Positions 21,133 through 31,338 of a stretch of 64,000 nt of DNA are shown one piece after another. Source of the stretch: Cloacimonetes bacterium UBA5835 (GTDB lineage: Bacteria > Cloacimonadota > Cloacimonadia > Cloacimonadales > Cloacimonadaceae); assembly GCA_002432865.1 (NCBI GenBank), contig DJGX01000045.1:4552-68551 (forward strand), in the 5' to 3' direction. The notes below the pieces were generated by a model, which was given only the letters and a program-made list of their open reading frames with translations, was not told the origin of the DNA and searched no databases. Position 1 is the stretch's first letter. Each line of letters starts with the position of its first letter. The position numbers and the translations under genes were made by a program.

Positions 21133-24100
21133 ATGAACGCGTATTATCGTCAACCTGCCATTTATAAAGATCAAGTGGTCTTTATTGCTGAAGATGACCT
21201 CTGGACTTTTAGCTTAAAAGATGAAGTTGCCAGGCGCTTAACTGCCAATTTAGGTATGATTCGCAATCCCCAATTTTCTCCTGATGGTAAGCAAATTGCG
21301 TTTACCAGTACAGAAGAAGGAACTTCCGAAATTTATATAATGCCTTCCGAGGGTGGCGAAGCAAAACGCTTAACTTATTTGGGAGCTTATCTTTATACAC
21401 TTGGATGGAAAGGCAGCAAGATTATTTTCGCTTCTTCTCACAGTTCTTATCTCCAAGGTTATTACAAACTTTACGAAATTGATTGTGAAGGCGGAGCTCC
21501 GGTTGAATTACCTTATGGAAGGGCAACCGATATTTCTTTTGGAGAGAAAGGAGTTGTTTTAGGTAGAAATACAGGCAATCCTGCAAGGTGGAAAAGATAT
21601 CGGGGTGGAACTGCCGGCTATATTTTGATTGATAAAAATGGCGATGGCAAATTCAAGAAGCTGATTGACCTGAAAGGAAATTTTGCTCATCCGATGTGGA
21701 TTGGCAACCGGATTTATTTTATCTGTGACCACGAAGGTATTGGCAATATTTATTCTTGCACCCCAGAGGGCAAAGACCTGCAAAAACACAGCCAGCATAA
21801 GGATTTTTATGCCCGCGGCGCTTATAGCGATGGAAAAAATATTATCTGGCACGCGGGAGCAGAGCTTTGGTTGATGGATGTTAAAGAAAACAAACCCCGG
21901 AAATTGTCTTTTGCTTATAGCAGTCCGATGGTTCAGAGGCAACGCAAATTTGTTAGTCCGCCCAAAAATCTGGAAAATGTATATCTTTCACCTGATGGTG
22001 GTTCCGTTTCTTTAGAATTACGCGGAAAGGCATTAGTAAGTGGAAATTGGGAAGGCAGTGTGCAACAATATGGTTGGCATCAAGGAGTGCGTTATCGTCT
22101 GCCCCAAATTTTGCCAGATGGAAAACATCTGCTATTGCTGTCTGATGAACCTGGCTATGAGCGTTTTGAAATTCACCCTTTACGCAAGGATTTTGAAAAG
22201 GTTACCGAAGAAGTAGTGATTATTGATAATCCCGATTTGGGCAGAGTTACATCTTTTGTCCCTGCTCCCAAGGGTTCTCTGGTGGCTATTGAAAACCACC
22301 GGTGCGAGCTGATTATTATGGATTTGGAAAGCAAAGAATTTAAAACCATAGACCGGAACGAATTTGGTCTAATTTGGGAACTTAATTGGTCTCCGGATGG
22401 ACGCTGGCTAACTTATAGCAATAATCGTGACCGCAACACCCGGCATATTATTATCTGGGATAGTAAAGAAAATCAATTGCATATAGTAAGTAAACCTGTG
22501 TTAAATGATACCGCTCCTGTTTTTGATCCGGAAGGAAAGTATCTCTATTTTGTGTCGGTGCGCAATTTAAATCCTTTACCGGATGGCATTCAGTTTGATT
22601 TCATCTACCCCAATTCCTATAAGCCCTATTTAATTCCGCTGAAAAAAGAGCTGCGCTCTCCTTTTATTCAGGAACCGAAACCCTTTGAAGCAAAACCGGA
22701 AACCCCTAAAAAAGATGAGAAAAAAGAAGAAAAAGAACCCAAAGACGAAATTAAACCAGTAGAAATTGATTTTGACGGGATATATGATCGCGTAATAGAA
22801 TTTCCTGTTTCGTCCGGAATGTATGGTGGTTTGAGCGCGATCAAAGACCGCTTGTTTTATGTGAATATGCCTCTGGAAAACAGGGCGGAAGATGATAACA
22901 AGTTTGATTTGATGTGCTATGATTTGAACAAACTGGAGAGCTGGACTTATGCCAAAGATATTACAGGTTATCATATCTGCCTGGATGGTTCTGCTCTTTT
23001 AATTCGCCAAAAGGATAAACTCCGTGTCATTTCTACTAAACTTGAACCCAAAGCTGACTTGCCTGCAGAGGCAACACCCGGAAAAAAGAGCGGTTATATT
23101 GATTTGAACCGTTTTTCTGTGGAAATTGTACCTATACAAGAATGGCAACAAATGTTTAAAGAAGCCTGGCGTTTACAAACACAACAATATTGGGTGGAAG
23201 ATATGGCAGGGATTAACTGGCAAAAGGTTTTTGATCGCTATTATCCATTAGTTGAGCGTTGTGCCTGCAGAAGTGATTTTTCCGATTTGATGTGGGAAGT
23301 GCAAGGTGAATTGGGCACCAGCCATTGTTACGAATTTGGCGGGGACTATCGTCAAAGTCCAAATTATAGAATCGGTAAATTGGGCATTGATTATCGCTAT
23401 AATGCTCGCAAAAAGGGCTATGAAATAATCCGTATTTTAAAAGGAGACCATTGGCTAGGCGAAAACCGTTCACCTTTTATGAACCCGGGTATAAATGTTT
23501 CCGAGGGTTGGATAATTAAAGCCGTAAACGGAATTCCTGTCACTAAAACGATTCCTCCGGAAAGGTTAACTCTAAATTTGGCAGGACAACAAGTGCAGTT
23601 GACCGTTTCCAGTCCCGACGACAAAGAAGAAAAAGTGGTAACTGTGCCTACAATGAAAGATGAATCGCAAGCCCGTTATCGTGATTGGGTAGAAGGTAAT
23701 CGTGAGTATGTCCACAATGCCTCTAAAGGTAAACTGGGTTATGTCCACATTCCGGATATGCAAAAAGATGGCTTAATTGAATTTCATCGCTATTTTCTGG
23801 CAGAAGTGGATTATGAAGGACTGATTATTGATGTCCGTAATAATGGAGGTGGCAGCGTTTCCGGATTGCTTTTACAAAAATTGGCTCGTAAAAGAATCGG
23901 CTACGATAAAACCCGTTGGTGGGATGATAATCCTTATTTGGACAATGCTCCAATGGGTCCTATGGTTTGTATCACGGATGAACATGCCGGTAGCGATGGC
24001 GATATTTTCTCCCACAGTTTCAAACTTTTGGGTTTGGGAAAACTGATTGGTAAAAGAACTTGGGGGGGAGTAATCGGAATTTGGCCCAGGCATTGGCTGG

Positions 24101-24336
24101 TGGATGGAACAATTACTACTCAACCGGAATTCAGTTGTTGGTTCAAAGATGTCGGTTGGGGTGTGGAAAATTATGGAACCGATCCCGATATTGAAGTGGA
24201 TATTATGCCTCAGGATTATGTTCAGGGAAAAGATCCGCAACTGGATGTTGCTATCAAAACCTGCCTGGCAGAAATAAAGAAAAACCCTCCGCTGAAACCC
24301 GATTTTGGGAAAATCCCGCGTAAGACATTGCCCTAA
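21133..24336 (+). CDS. Tricorn-type S41 serine protease
   Basis: 1067 aa, no signal peptide, so probably cytoplasmic like archaeal tricorn. Tricorn degrades short peptides released by larger proteases. Order: two beta-propeller regions (about 1-310 and 320-640, with SPDGKQIAFTS and SPDGRWLTYSN blades), separated from the catalytic half by a Lys/Glu/Pro-rich linker (about 515-545) and further strands; a C1 helical domain (about 675-740); a PDZ-like domain (about 757-826); and the C2 catalytic domain (about 860-1050). The tricorn catalytic set is present: Ser730-His731 (GTSHCYEF), nucleophile Ser954 with Asp955 (AGSDGD) and Glu1012 (GVENYG). The length is close to that of archaeal tricorn (about 1070). 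A terminator follows at 24461. Fermentation of peptides or amino acids would suit such an enzyme; that is inference. Confidence 0.92.
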   Translation: MNAYYRQPAIYKDQVVFIAEDDLWTFSLKDEVARRLTANLGMIRNPQFSPDGKQIAFTSTEEGTSEIYIMPSEGGEAKRLTYLGAYLYTLGWKGSKIIFASSHSSYLQGYYKLYEIDCEGGAPVELPYGRATDISFGEKGVVLGRNTGNPARWKRYRGGTAGYILIDKNGDGKFKKLIDLKGNFAHPMWIGNRIYFICDHEGIGNIYSCTPEGKDLQKHSQHKDFYARGAYSDGKNIIWHAGAELWLMDVKENKPRKLSFAYSSPMVQRQRKFVSPPKNLENVYLSPDGGSVSLELRGKALVSGNWEGSVQQYGWHQGVRYRLPQILPDGKHLLLLSDEPGYERFEIHPLRKDFEKVTEEVVIIDNPDLGRVTSFVPAPKGSLVAIENHRCELIIMDLESKEFKTIDRNEFGLIWELNWSPDGRWLTYSNNRDRNTRHIIIWDSKENQLHIVSKPVLNDTAPVFDPEGKYLYFVSVRNLNPLPDGIQFDFIYPNSYKPYLIPLKKELRSPFIQEPKPFEAKPETPKKDEKKEEKEPKDEIKPVEIDFDGIYDRVIEFPVSSGMYGGLSAIKDRLFYVNMPLENRAEDDNKFDLMCYDLNKLESWTYAKDITGYHICLDGSALLIRQKDKLRVISTKLEPKADLPAEATPGKKSGYIDLNRFSVEIVPIQEWQQMFKEAWRLQTQQYWVEDMAGINWQKVFDRYYPLVERCACRSDFSDLMWEVQGELGTSHCYEFGGDYRQSPNYRIGKLGIDYRYNARKKGYEIIRILKGDHWLGENRSPFMNPGINVSEGWIIKAVNGIPVTKTIPPERLTLNLAGQQVQLTVSSPDDKEEKVVTVPTMKDESQARYRDWVEGNREYVHNASKGKLGYVHIPDMQKDGLIEFHRYFLAEVDYEGLIIDVRNNGGGSVSGLLLQKLARKRIGYDKTRWWDDNPYLDNAPMGPMVCITDEHAGSDGDIFSHSFKLLGLGKLIGKRTWGGVIGIWPRHWLVDGTITTQPEFSCWFKDVGWGVENYGTDPDIEVDIMPQDYVQGKDPQLDVAIKTCLAEIKKNPPLKPDFGKIPRKTLP

Positions 24337-25868
24337 AATACCGAAAATATTTCACGCAGATTTAAGCTGAGAAACAAGGATTTAAGGATTAGAGGATTAA
24401 AAGGATTTATTGATTAGCCACCGAAAACACCGAAAACACCGAAAGTGCAACTAACTATGCAAAACGGCTGTAGCTCTTTACTGCAGCCGTTTTTTCTATT
24501 GCCAAAAATGGAATTATATAACAGGCATTGTTTTGTTATTATGCTAAAGGTAATGAATAAGAGAATATATTTCCCGCAGATTTGAGTTTGGAAACAAGGA
24601 TTTTAGGATTTGTTCACGAAGATTTAAGTTTAGAAACAAGGATTTCAGGATTTGTTCACGAAGATTTAAGTTTAGAAACAAGGATTTTAGGATTATAGGA
24701 TTTAGAGGATTATATATTATATATGATGACTGTCTAAGTGATTATTTAAGCCCCAAAGGGCGACACAATCATAGCGACGGTGGCGTAAGTCCTTCGGAAA
24801 AAAGATAATAGGTAAGGGATGATCAGGATTTTAGGGATTTTTTGGATTTAAGTTTAGAAACAAGGATTTTAGGGATTTGTTCACGAAGATTTAAGTTTAG
24901 AAACAAGGATTTCAGGATTTAAGGATTAAGAGGATTCCGAATAAAAGCTCCGTTAGGAACGATACATACTAACGACGGGTTTTAACCCGGCGCAATGTAG
25001 AACAAATAAATTAGTCCCATCGGGACGACAGATATTAGCGACGGGTTTTAACCCGGCGCAAATAGTAACAGATAATATTATTCCCATCGGGACGACAGAT
25101 TTGAGCGACGGGTTTTAACCCGTCGAAAATACAGAAAGGTTGACTTCTTCGTCAACAACAACAAACAAACTATCAGGCAATTATAAAAGAAAGCGGAAAC
25201 TGCATAACTCGGTTGTCAGGGGAACGACACCCTGTCGTTCTTCCTGAAAAATATTCTCTCACAGATTGCATAGATAACACAGATAAAGGTCTCACGCAGA
25301 TTTAATAGGTAGGGGATGAACAAGATTTGTGGGATTTTGGGGATTTTAGATTGCAATTAAATAAGCTGGTTTTCTGAATGTTATATATGGAAATAGAGTT
25401 TTAAAATGCACCAGTTTTGGCAAAGGAAAATGAAACAAAGATAAAATTGACAGAAATTGTGTATTGAGATAACTTCCATACAGCTTAAGAAGTTGAGGTT
25501 GGGATTAACCTCCAGGCCTCTCGACTTCCAGACCATAAATTCATACTTGCTTCAACATCTAATAATATAGTAACAGTTCTTTAACATTGCCGTTACGAAA
25601 TATGAGAAGTGTTACTTCTATGTTAGAGAGTCGTGAGACAATAAACTATATAACAAGCAGTTATGGGCACGCAAGCAAAAGAAGCGATCTGCACAAAGAT
25701 GAATATTATGAAAGCATTCTAAAACAAGCCGTAAGTGAAAATGAAAATGCGAAAAGTTAGTGAATTTGTAGCGCAAGAACAATCTCTACTTTGCCATAAA
25801 TATTGGATAGTTCTGAAAAAATTAGCCTACCTACATCAGTTGAATTAGCAGTTAGTAACCTATAAAAG
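24337..25868. repeat. Non-coding region packed with two dispersed repeat families
   Basis: About 1.5 kb with no credible gene. Family A, core aagtttagaaacaaggatt followed by variable (t/c)aggattt, has about six copies between 24361 and 24930; three are in tandem from 24578 with a 41-42 base period and a gttcacgaa spacer. Family B, core cgacgggttttaacccg, is palindromic (9-bp stem) and begins at 24973, 25039 and 25106, periods of 66 and 67. It is preceded by cccatcgggacgacagat in two copies, and a decayed copy lies at about 24750-24780. A hairpin (GAACGACA/TGTCGTTC) lies at 25214-25240. Short (cgaaaacac) repeats lie at 24421-24444. The rest, 25250-25868, is featureless apart from a 52-codon ORF of doubtful status. 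Confidence 0.8.
24461..24495 (+). terminator. Rho-independent terminator after tricorn-type protease
   Basis: A perfect 10-bp stem (AAAACGGCTG 24461-24470 with CAGCCGTTTT 24484-24493), 13-base loop, and a run of six T from 24490. It lies 125 bases past the protease stop. Confidence 0.8.
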
Positions 25869-25869
25869 A

Positions 25870-25907
25870 AAAATGCCTTTACTCTCAAACACAGGTAAAG
25901 GCATTTT
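25870..25907 (-). terminator. Terminator of the tuf-rpoBC-rpsG superoperon
   Basis: A perfect 13-bp stem, plus-strand AAAATGCCTTTAC (25870-25882) with GTAAAGGCATTTT (25895-25907), 12-base loop. On the minus strand the 3' arm runs into TTTTTCTTTT. It starts 27 bases after the rpsG stop and closes the operon. Confidence 0.88.
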
Positions 25908-25933
25908 ACAATTCAGGAATTATGAAAGTTAAA

Positions 25934-26404
25934 TTACCACCTGAGGTGGGCAAATGCTTTATTGGCCTCAGCCATTTTATGGGTATCTTCCCTTTTTTTA
26001 ATGGAAGCACCTTCTTTTTTATAAGCGGCAATAAGTTCGGCGGCAAGTTTTTCCGTCATTGTTTTTTCGCTTCTGGCTCGTGCATTGGAAATTATCCAAC
26101 GAAAAGCTAAAGCTCTGCCGTTTTTTTCATTAACCTCAAGAGGAATTTGATAACTGGAACCACCAACGCGTCTAGAAACGACTTTAACTAAGGGGCGCAC
26201 ATTTTCCAAAGCAGATTTAAAAACGACAAGGGGTTCTTCTTTAGTTTTTTCTGCGATAATATCGAAAGCACCATATACGATTTTTTCTGCGATGCTTTTC
26301 TTACCTTGGTTCATCAGACAATTCATAAATTTGGTAAGGGTGATATCGTTGTATTTTGGATCCGGAAGGACTTCCCGGACAACAGCTCTACGTTTTCTGG
26401 GCAT
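25934..26404 (-). CDS. rpsG: Small ribosomal subunit protein S7
   Basis: 156 aa, full length, starting MPRKRRAVVREVLPDPKYND and ending in the usual HKMAEANKAFAHLRW. S7 nucleates assembly of the 30S head by binding the 3' domain of 16S rRNA and lies at the exit-site/mRNA channel. It is encoded 16 bases after rpsL and is the last gene of the operon: a terminator follows instead of fusA, the usual next gene of a str operon. In other bacteria S7 can repress its own str mRNA; no such site was looked for successfully here. Confidence 0.97.
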   Translation of the reverse strand: MPRKRRAVVREVLPDPKYNDITLTKFMNCLMNQGKKSIAEKIVYGAFDIIAEKTKEEPLVVFKSALENVRPLVKVVSRRVGGSSYQIPLEVNEKNGRALAFRWIISNARARSEKTMTEKLAAELIAAYKKEGASIKKREDTHKMAEANKAFAHLRW

Positions 26405-26420
26405 AAATTATATCCTCCCT

Positions 26421-26807
26421 TTATTTTCCCGATTTAGCTTTGGGACGTTTAGTTCCATATTTGGAACGAGATCTTTCGCGTTTTTCTACTCCTGCAGAAT
26501 CAAGAGCTCCGCGAACAATATGATAACGAACACCAGGAAGGTCTTTTACACGACCTCCGCGCACTAAAACAATAGAGTGCTCTTGTAGGTTGTGACCTTC
26601 TCCAGGAATATATGCTGTAATTTCAAATCCGTTTACAAGACGGACACGGGCAACTTTTCTAAGAGCCGAATTAGGTTTTTTGGGCGTAGTTGTATATACT
26701 CTTGTGCATACTCCGCGCCTTTGCGGACATTCCATAAGCGCCCTGTTCTTTCTTTTCTTTTCGACATCGGCTCTACCTTTACGAACCAATTGATTAATGG
26801 TTGGCAC
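26421..26807 (-). CDS. rpsL: Small ribosomal subunit protein S12
   Basis: 128 aa with a GTG start at 26807, GGAG 7 bases upstream. S12 is part of the decoding centre. The loop TTTPKKPNSALRKV (Lys43-Lys44) and GGRVKDLPGVRYH are both wild type, with Lys at the positions whose substitution gives streptomycin resistance and Asp in the KDLPG loop that is methylthiolated in some bacteria. It lies 38 bases downstream of rpoC, so S12 and S7 are fused here to the rpoBC transcription unit. Confidence 0.97.
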   Translation of the reverse strand: MPTINQLVRKGRADVEKKRKNRALMECPQRRGVCTRVYTTTPKKPNSALRKVARVRLVNGFEITAYIPGEGHNLQEHSIVLVRGGRVKDLPGVRYHIVRGALDSAGVEKRERSRSKYGTKRPKAKSGK

Positions 26808-26845
26808 TGATTTTCTCCTTTTATCTTATTGAGTTATAGTGTATT

Positions 26846-29800
26846 TTAGAAATTAAGGTAATCTTCACTTTCTTCCTCTTCCGCATGATGAGCATATTCA
26901 TCGATTATTTGGGCAACGGTTTTACCTTCATTCACTGCTTGTTTAATCATATTATTATAGAGTTTTGCCCCTGTTCCTACAGGAATACGGTGACCAATAA
27001 TGATGCTTTCTTTCAGACCTTCCAGATGATCAACTCTTCCTTCAATAGCAGCTTTTGTGAGTACTTTTGTGGTCTCCTGGAACGAAGCGGCTGAAAGCCA
27101 GCTATCGGTTAACAAAGAAGTTTTAGTTATTCCCAGAAGCAATTGTTCAAATTGAGCAGGTGTTTTACCGAAAGATATTGCTTCCCTATTTTCTTTCTCC
27201 ACCAGAATCTTATCTACAATATCACCTTGTAGAAAACTGGTGCTACCACTATCGGTAATTCTAACCTTTTTGAACATCTGACGAATGATTACGCTAACAT
27301 GTTTATCGTCAATTTTCACGCCCTGTTTACGGTATATTTCTTGAATTTCATTCAGAATAAGAATTTGAGCTTCGATAACACCTTTCACTAACATATCGTG
27401 AGGATCTAATGGACCATCTGATAAAGCGTCTCCACTTTCCACATAGTCACCCTGGTGAACGATAATTCGTTTTCCAGAAGGTATGATATACTTTCTACCA
27501 GCAAGCGGCTGGTGAATAGAAACGCTATCACCAGTTGAAACGATACTTTCCTGTTCAGGTGGAACTGCGTATAGTTTACCGCAAAGAGGAGTTCCCGTTT
27601 TAACGGATTCACCTTCCTTAACTAAAATTTGCATCCCTTTGGGTACAGAATATTGAACCGGTTTCTGACCGCGTTTAGCTACCTGAATTATCTTCTTGCG
27701 ATTTTCTTCTAAGATAGTTACTTTACCATCGTTTTCACTCAATACTGCTTTATCAGAAAGCACTGCAATATACTGATTTTTATCTTCATCGGAATAAATA
27801 GATACTTTTCCATCAAATGGAGCAAAAAGTCCATTAGGAGGAGTAACGAAAATATCTCTTCCGGTTTTTTTCAAGCCACCAATTGTTACAATTCCATCAA
27901 TATCGGAGATCTTGGCTTTATCTTTGGGAACCCTTGCTTCAAAAAGTTCCTGCACTCTTGGTAACCCACCTGTTATATCACGTTGTTTTATAGTCATTCT
28001 GGAGGTCTGGCCTAAAATATCGCCGGTATGCACAAAGCTTCCATCTTCCACGCGAACAATCAATCCTGTTGGTAAAGGAATTAACCGTACAGTTCCATCT
28101 TCGCCAACAATTCTGAACTGCGGTTGTTTTCTACGGTCTTTGGATTCAATAATAGTAAGCTCTCGAGCAAGAGTTATATCGTTATATTCTTCTTTATAAG
28201 TTATATCCTTAATAAAGTTTTCATAGTGCAACACACCCTTTGCTGTAGAAATAAGGGGATTATTGAACTGGTCCCAAGAAAGGAGCTTCGTATCTTTGGC
28301 AATTTTTTGACCATCCTGAACATGAACAGTTGCCGCATATTCTACTTTAAATTCTTCTAACACTTTACTATCGTCCTGTTCGTCCACAATCAAAATTCGA
28401 CCTAAATGGCTAACGGAGATAAGCTGATTTTCGGGATTGGTAACTGTATTCATCCTATCGAATTTTACAATACCATCATGGCTGGCAACAACTTCTGCCA
28501 ATTCTGTAGCTGTAGAAGCAGCTCCTCCAATGTGGAAGGTTCTAAGTGTTAATTGTGTTCCAGGTTCACCAATACTTTGAGCGGCAATAATACCTACTGG
28601 ATCACCTAATTTTGCAGGTTTCTGAGTGGCAAGATTGCGTCCGTAACATTTTGCACATATTCCTCTTTCAGCTTCACAAGTAAGAACACTGCGAACATGT
28701 ACAGAAATTATACCATGGTTTTGGATAGTTCTGGCCATCTTGTTGCTTATCTCTTCACCTGCAGAAACTAAAACTCTTCCTGTGATGGGACTTACAACAT
28801 CATCCACAGCAGTTCTTCCCTGAATTCTTTCGGCCAGGGTTTGTACAATTTCGTTGCCTTCTTTGAGGGCTGTCATATTCACCCCTCTGGTAGTATCACA
28901 ATCTTCAATTGTGATAATAGCATTTTGGGCAACATCTACTAACCTACGGGTTAAATATCCTGCGTCAGCTGTTTTTAACGCTGTGTCTGCCAATCCCTTA
29001 CGCGCTCCGTGAGTGGATACGAAATATTCAAGGACAGTAAGCCCTTCTTTAAAGTTACTCTTGATCGGAGTTTCAATAATATCGGCTCCACCCGTGGCAC
29101 CTATTTTTGTAGGTTTATCCATCAAACCACGCATTCCACCCAATTGTTTAATCTGGTCTTTACTGCCGCGCGCTCCAGATTTATACATCATATAAATAGA
29201 GTTCAAGCCATTTCTTGTTCTGGAGAGTTCTTCCATCATTTCATCTGTAACCCGCACTGTAGTTTTTTTCCATTGGTCAACAACTCGTCCAAAACGTTCG
29301 TTTTCGGTAATTCCACCTTTTTGATGAAGGTCGTTTATTTTTTTTACTTCCCCTTCAGATTGAGCAACTATATCATTTTTCCGTTCAGGAACAATTATAT
29401 CTTCAAAACTGAATGTTACTCCTGCTCTTGTAGCATAGCTAAAACCAAGTTCTTTAACTTTGTCCAAAATTTGTGCAGTTCTCCATTGTCCAACAGCATC
29501 AAAACATAACATAGCCAGATCGTTCAGTTTTCCTTTGTCGAAAACATAGTTCTGAAAACCTACTTCTGGGGGCATAATCTGATTGAAAATAACCCTGCCT
29601 ACGGTTGTGATAATATATTCGGATTCCAGTTTTAAGCGAATCCAAGTATGTAGGTCTAAATTCCGTTCAAAGACAGAATCACCTTTAGCTATGCTTAATT
29701 GTTCTTCTTCTTCGTAAGCCGCAATAACTTCATCAGGACCATAAAAATGACGCAATTTTTCAATATCTTTGGGAGCAGGAGTTTCTTCCATTGTTAGATA

Positions 29801-31324
29801 ATAGCATCCCAAAACGATATCTTGGTTTGCAGCCATAGCTAAACGTCCGTTTGCAGGTAATAACAGATTGCGAGTAGAGAGCATCAATACTCTGGCTTCA
29901 ATTTGAGCTTCCAGAGAAAGAGGGATATAAACCCCCATTTGGTCACCATCAAAATCAGCATTAAAAGGAACACAAACCATTGGATGTAATTGGATAGCTT
30001 TGTTATCTGTTAATACGGGCATAAATGCTTGAATACCTAAACGGTGAAGAGTTGGAGCACGGTTTAGCATAACAGGATAATCTTTTATTACTTCTTCCAG
30101 AATAGACCATATTTCTGGTTGTTTTTTCTCTATTAGTTTTTTGGCATTTTTTACTTTATCTACTTCCCCCATTTTTTGTAGTTTTTCAATAAGATAGGGC
30201 TTAAAGAGCTCAACTGCCATTTCTTTGGGAAGCCCACATTGATAAAGTTTTAGTTCGGGACCAACCGTAATAACGCTACGGCCAGAATAATCTACTCGCT
30301 TACCCAAAAGATTTTGGCGAAAACGCCCTTGTTTACCCTTAAGCTGATCTGTTAATGATTTTAAGGGACGATTTCCTCTGCCCCGTACTGGACGTGCTTT
30401 TCTACCATTATCAATTAAAGCATCAACTGCTTCTTGTAACATTCGTTTTTCATTGCGTAAAATAACTTCTGGAGCACGGATTTCTAAAAGCTGTTTCAAA
30501 CGGTTATTTCTGGTAATAACTCTTCTATATAAGTCATTAAAATCAGCAGTTGCAAAGCGGCCACCCTCCAAAGGAACTAATGGTCTTAAAGTTGGCGGAA
30601 GCACAGGTAAAACTTCCAAAATCATATCTTCGGGACGATTACCACTTTTGATAAAGGCATCTACTATTTTAAGCTTATTAATCAGCTTTTGTTTACGCAA
30701 GGCTGATTCTTCAAATTTAAGACGAGTCCTAAGGTCAAGCGCTTCATTTTTTAAATTAATCCGCTTGAGCAATTCTTGGATTGCTTCTCCACCCATAAGG
30801 GCCAGGAAGTTATCTCCCAATTTGTCTTTAATCTCGTAATATTCATCAACTTCCAGCAGTTCCATTTTCTCATAAGGACTATCGCCCGGATCAATAACAA
30901 TGAAGGACTCGTAATAAAGAATCCTTTCGAGGTCTTTAACTGTCATATCAAGTAAAGTTCCTATTTTGCTAGGAGCACTTTTCACAAACCAGATATGAGC
31001 AATAGGCACTGCTAATTCAATATGTCCCATACGAGTTCTTCGTACGCGAGAAGTTGTTACTAAAACATTACAACGATCACAAACAGTGCCCTGAAAGCGT
31101 TTCTTTTTATATTTTCCGCAAGCGCATTCATAATCCCGTTCCGGTCCAAATATTCTCTCACAAAACAAACCATCTTTTTCTGGTTTAAGAGTTCGATAAT
31201 TTAGAGTATCGGGTTTTGTTACTTCTCCGTGGGACCATTCATGTCTAATAGTATCAGGAGAAGCAATCTTTATGCGAACTGCATCATATTCGTTTGGCTT
31301 AATTTCATATTTATCTTTTAACAT
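26846..31324 (-). CDS. rpoC: DNA-directed RNA polymerase subunit beta'
   Basis: 1492 aa; ATG with GGAGGG upstream, 14 bases after rpoB. The N-terminal zinc site (CACGKYKKKRFQGTVCDRC), the active-site loop NADFDGDQM (Asp457, 459, 461 hold catalytic Mg), the second zinc site (CEAERGICAKCYG) and the trigger loop GEPGTQLTLRTFHIGGAA, without the large Escherichia-type insertion, are all visible. The protein is longer than the typical ~1400 residues. Part of the extra length is near residues 1160-1300, where two similar sandwich-hybrid-like segments lie in tandem (YSVPKGMQILVKEGESVKTG near 1221 and YIIPSGKRIIVHQGDYVESG near 1275), just before the conserved DPHDML. The rest of the sequence is ordinary. 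Confidence 0.98.
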   Translation of the reverse strand: MLKDKYEIKPNEYDAVRIKIASPDTIRHEWSHGEVTKPDTLNYRTLKPEKDGLFCERIFGPERDYECACGKYKKKRFQGTVCDRCNVLVTTSRVRRTRMGHIELAVPIAHIWFVKSAPSKIGTLLDMTVKDLERILYYESFIVIDPGDSPYEKMELLEVDEYYEIKDKLGDNFLALMGGEAIQELLKRINLKNEALDLRTRLKFEESALRKQKLINKLKIVDAFIKSGNRPEDMILEVLPVLPPTLRPLVPLEGGRFATADFNDLYRRVITRNNRLKQLLEIRAPEVILRNEKRMLQEAVDALIDNGRKARPVRGRGNRPLKSLTDQLKGKQGRFRQNLLGKRVDYSGRSVITVGPELKLYQCGLPKEMAVELFKPYLIEKLQKMGEVDKVKNAKKLIEKKQPEIWSILEEVIKDYPVMLNRAPTLHRLGIQAFMPVLTDNKAIQLHPMVCVPFNADFDGDQMGVYIPLSLEAQIEARVLMLSTRNLLLPANGRLAMAANQDIVLGCYYLTMEETPAPKDIEKLRHFYGPDEVIAAYEEEEQLSIAKGDSVFERNLDLHTWIRLKLESEYIITTVGRVIFNQIMPPEVGFQNYVFDKGKLNDLAMLCFDAVGQWRTAQILDKVKELGFSYATRAGVTFSFEDIIVPERKNDIVAQSEGEVKKINDLHQKGGITENERFGRVVDQWKKTTVRVTDEMMEELSRTRNGLNSIYMMYKSGARGSKDQIKQLGGMRGLMDKPTKIGATGGADIIETPIKSNFKEGLTVLEYFVSTHGARKGLADTALKTADAGYLTRRLVDVAQNAIITIEDCDTTRGVNMTALKEGNEIVQTLAERIQGRTAVDDVVSPITGRVLVSAGEEISNKMARTIQNHGIISVHVRSVLTCEAERGICAKCYGRNLATQKPAKLGDPVGIIAAQSIGEPGTQLTLRTFHIGGAASTATELAEVVASHDGIVKFDRMNTVTNPENQLISVSHLGRILIVDEQDDSKVLEEFKVEYAATVHVQDGQKIAKDTKLLSWDQFNNPLISTAKGVLHYENFIKDITYKEEYNDITLARELTIIESKDRRKQPQFRIVGEDGTVRLIPLPTGLIVRVEDGSFVHTGDILGQTSRMTIKQRDITGGLPRVQELFEARVPKDKAKISDIDGIVTIGGLKKTGRDIFVTPPNGLFAPFDGKVSIYSDEDKNQYIAVLSDKAVLSENDGKVTILEENRKKIIQVAKRGQKPVQYSVPKGMQILVKEGESVKTGTPLCGKLYAVPPEQESIVSTGDSVSIHQPLAGRKYIIPSGKRIIVHQGDYVESGDALSDGPLDPHDMLVKGVIEAQILILNEIQEIYRKQGVKIDDKHVSVIIRQMFKKVRITDSGSTSFLQGDIVDKILVEKENREAISFGKTPAQFEQLLLGITKTSLLTDSWLSAASFQETTKVLTKAAIEGRVDHLEGLKESIIIGHRIPVGTGAKLYNNMIKQAVNEGKTVAQIIDEYAHHAEEEESEDYLNF

Positions 31325-31338
31325 CCTATTTCCCTCCG

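Noticed and set aside
22630..22974. Phe-rich ORF antisense to the protease gene
   Set aside because: It is the complement of the Lys/Glu-rich linker of the protease, a composition artefact.
25602..25760. 52-codon plus-strand ORF after the repeat island
   Set aside because: Amino-acid composition looks protein-like, but there is no ribosome site or recognised family; may be a gene remnant.
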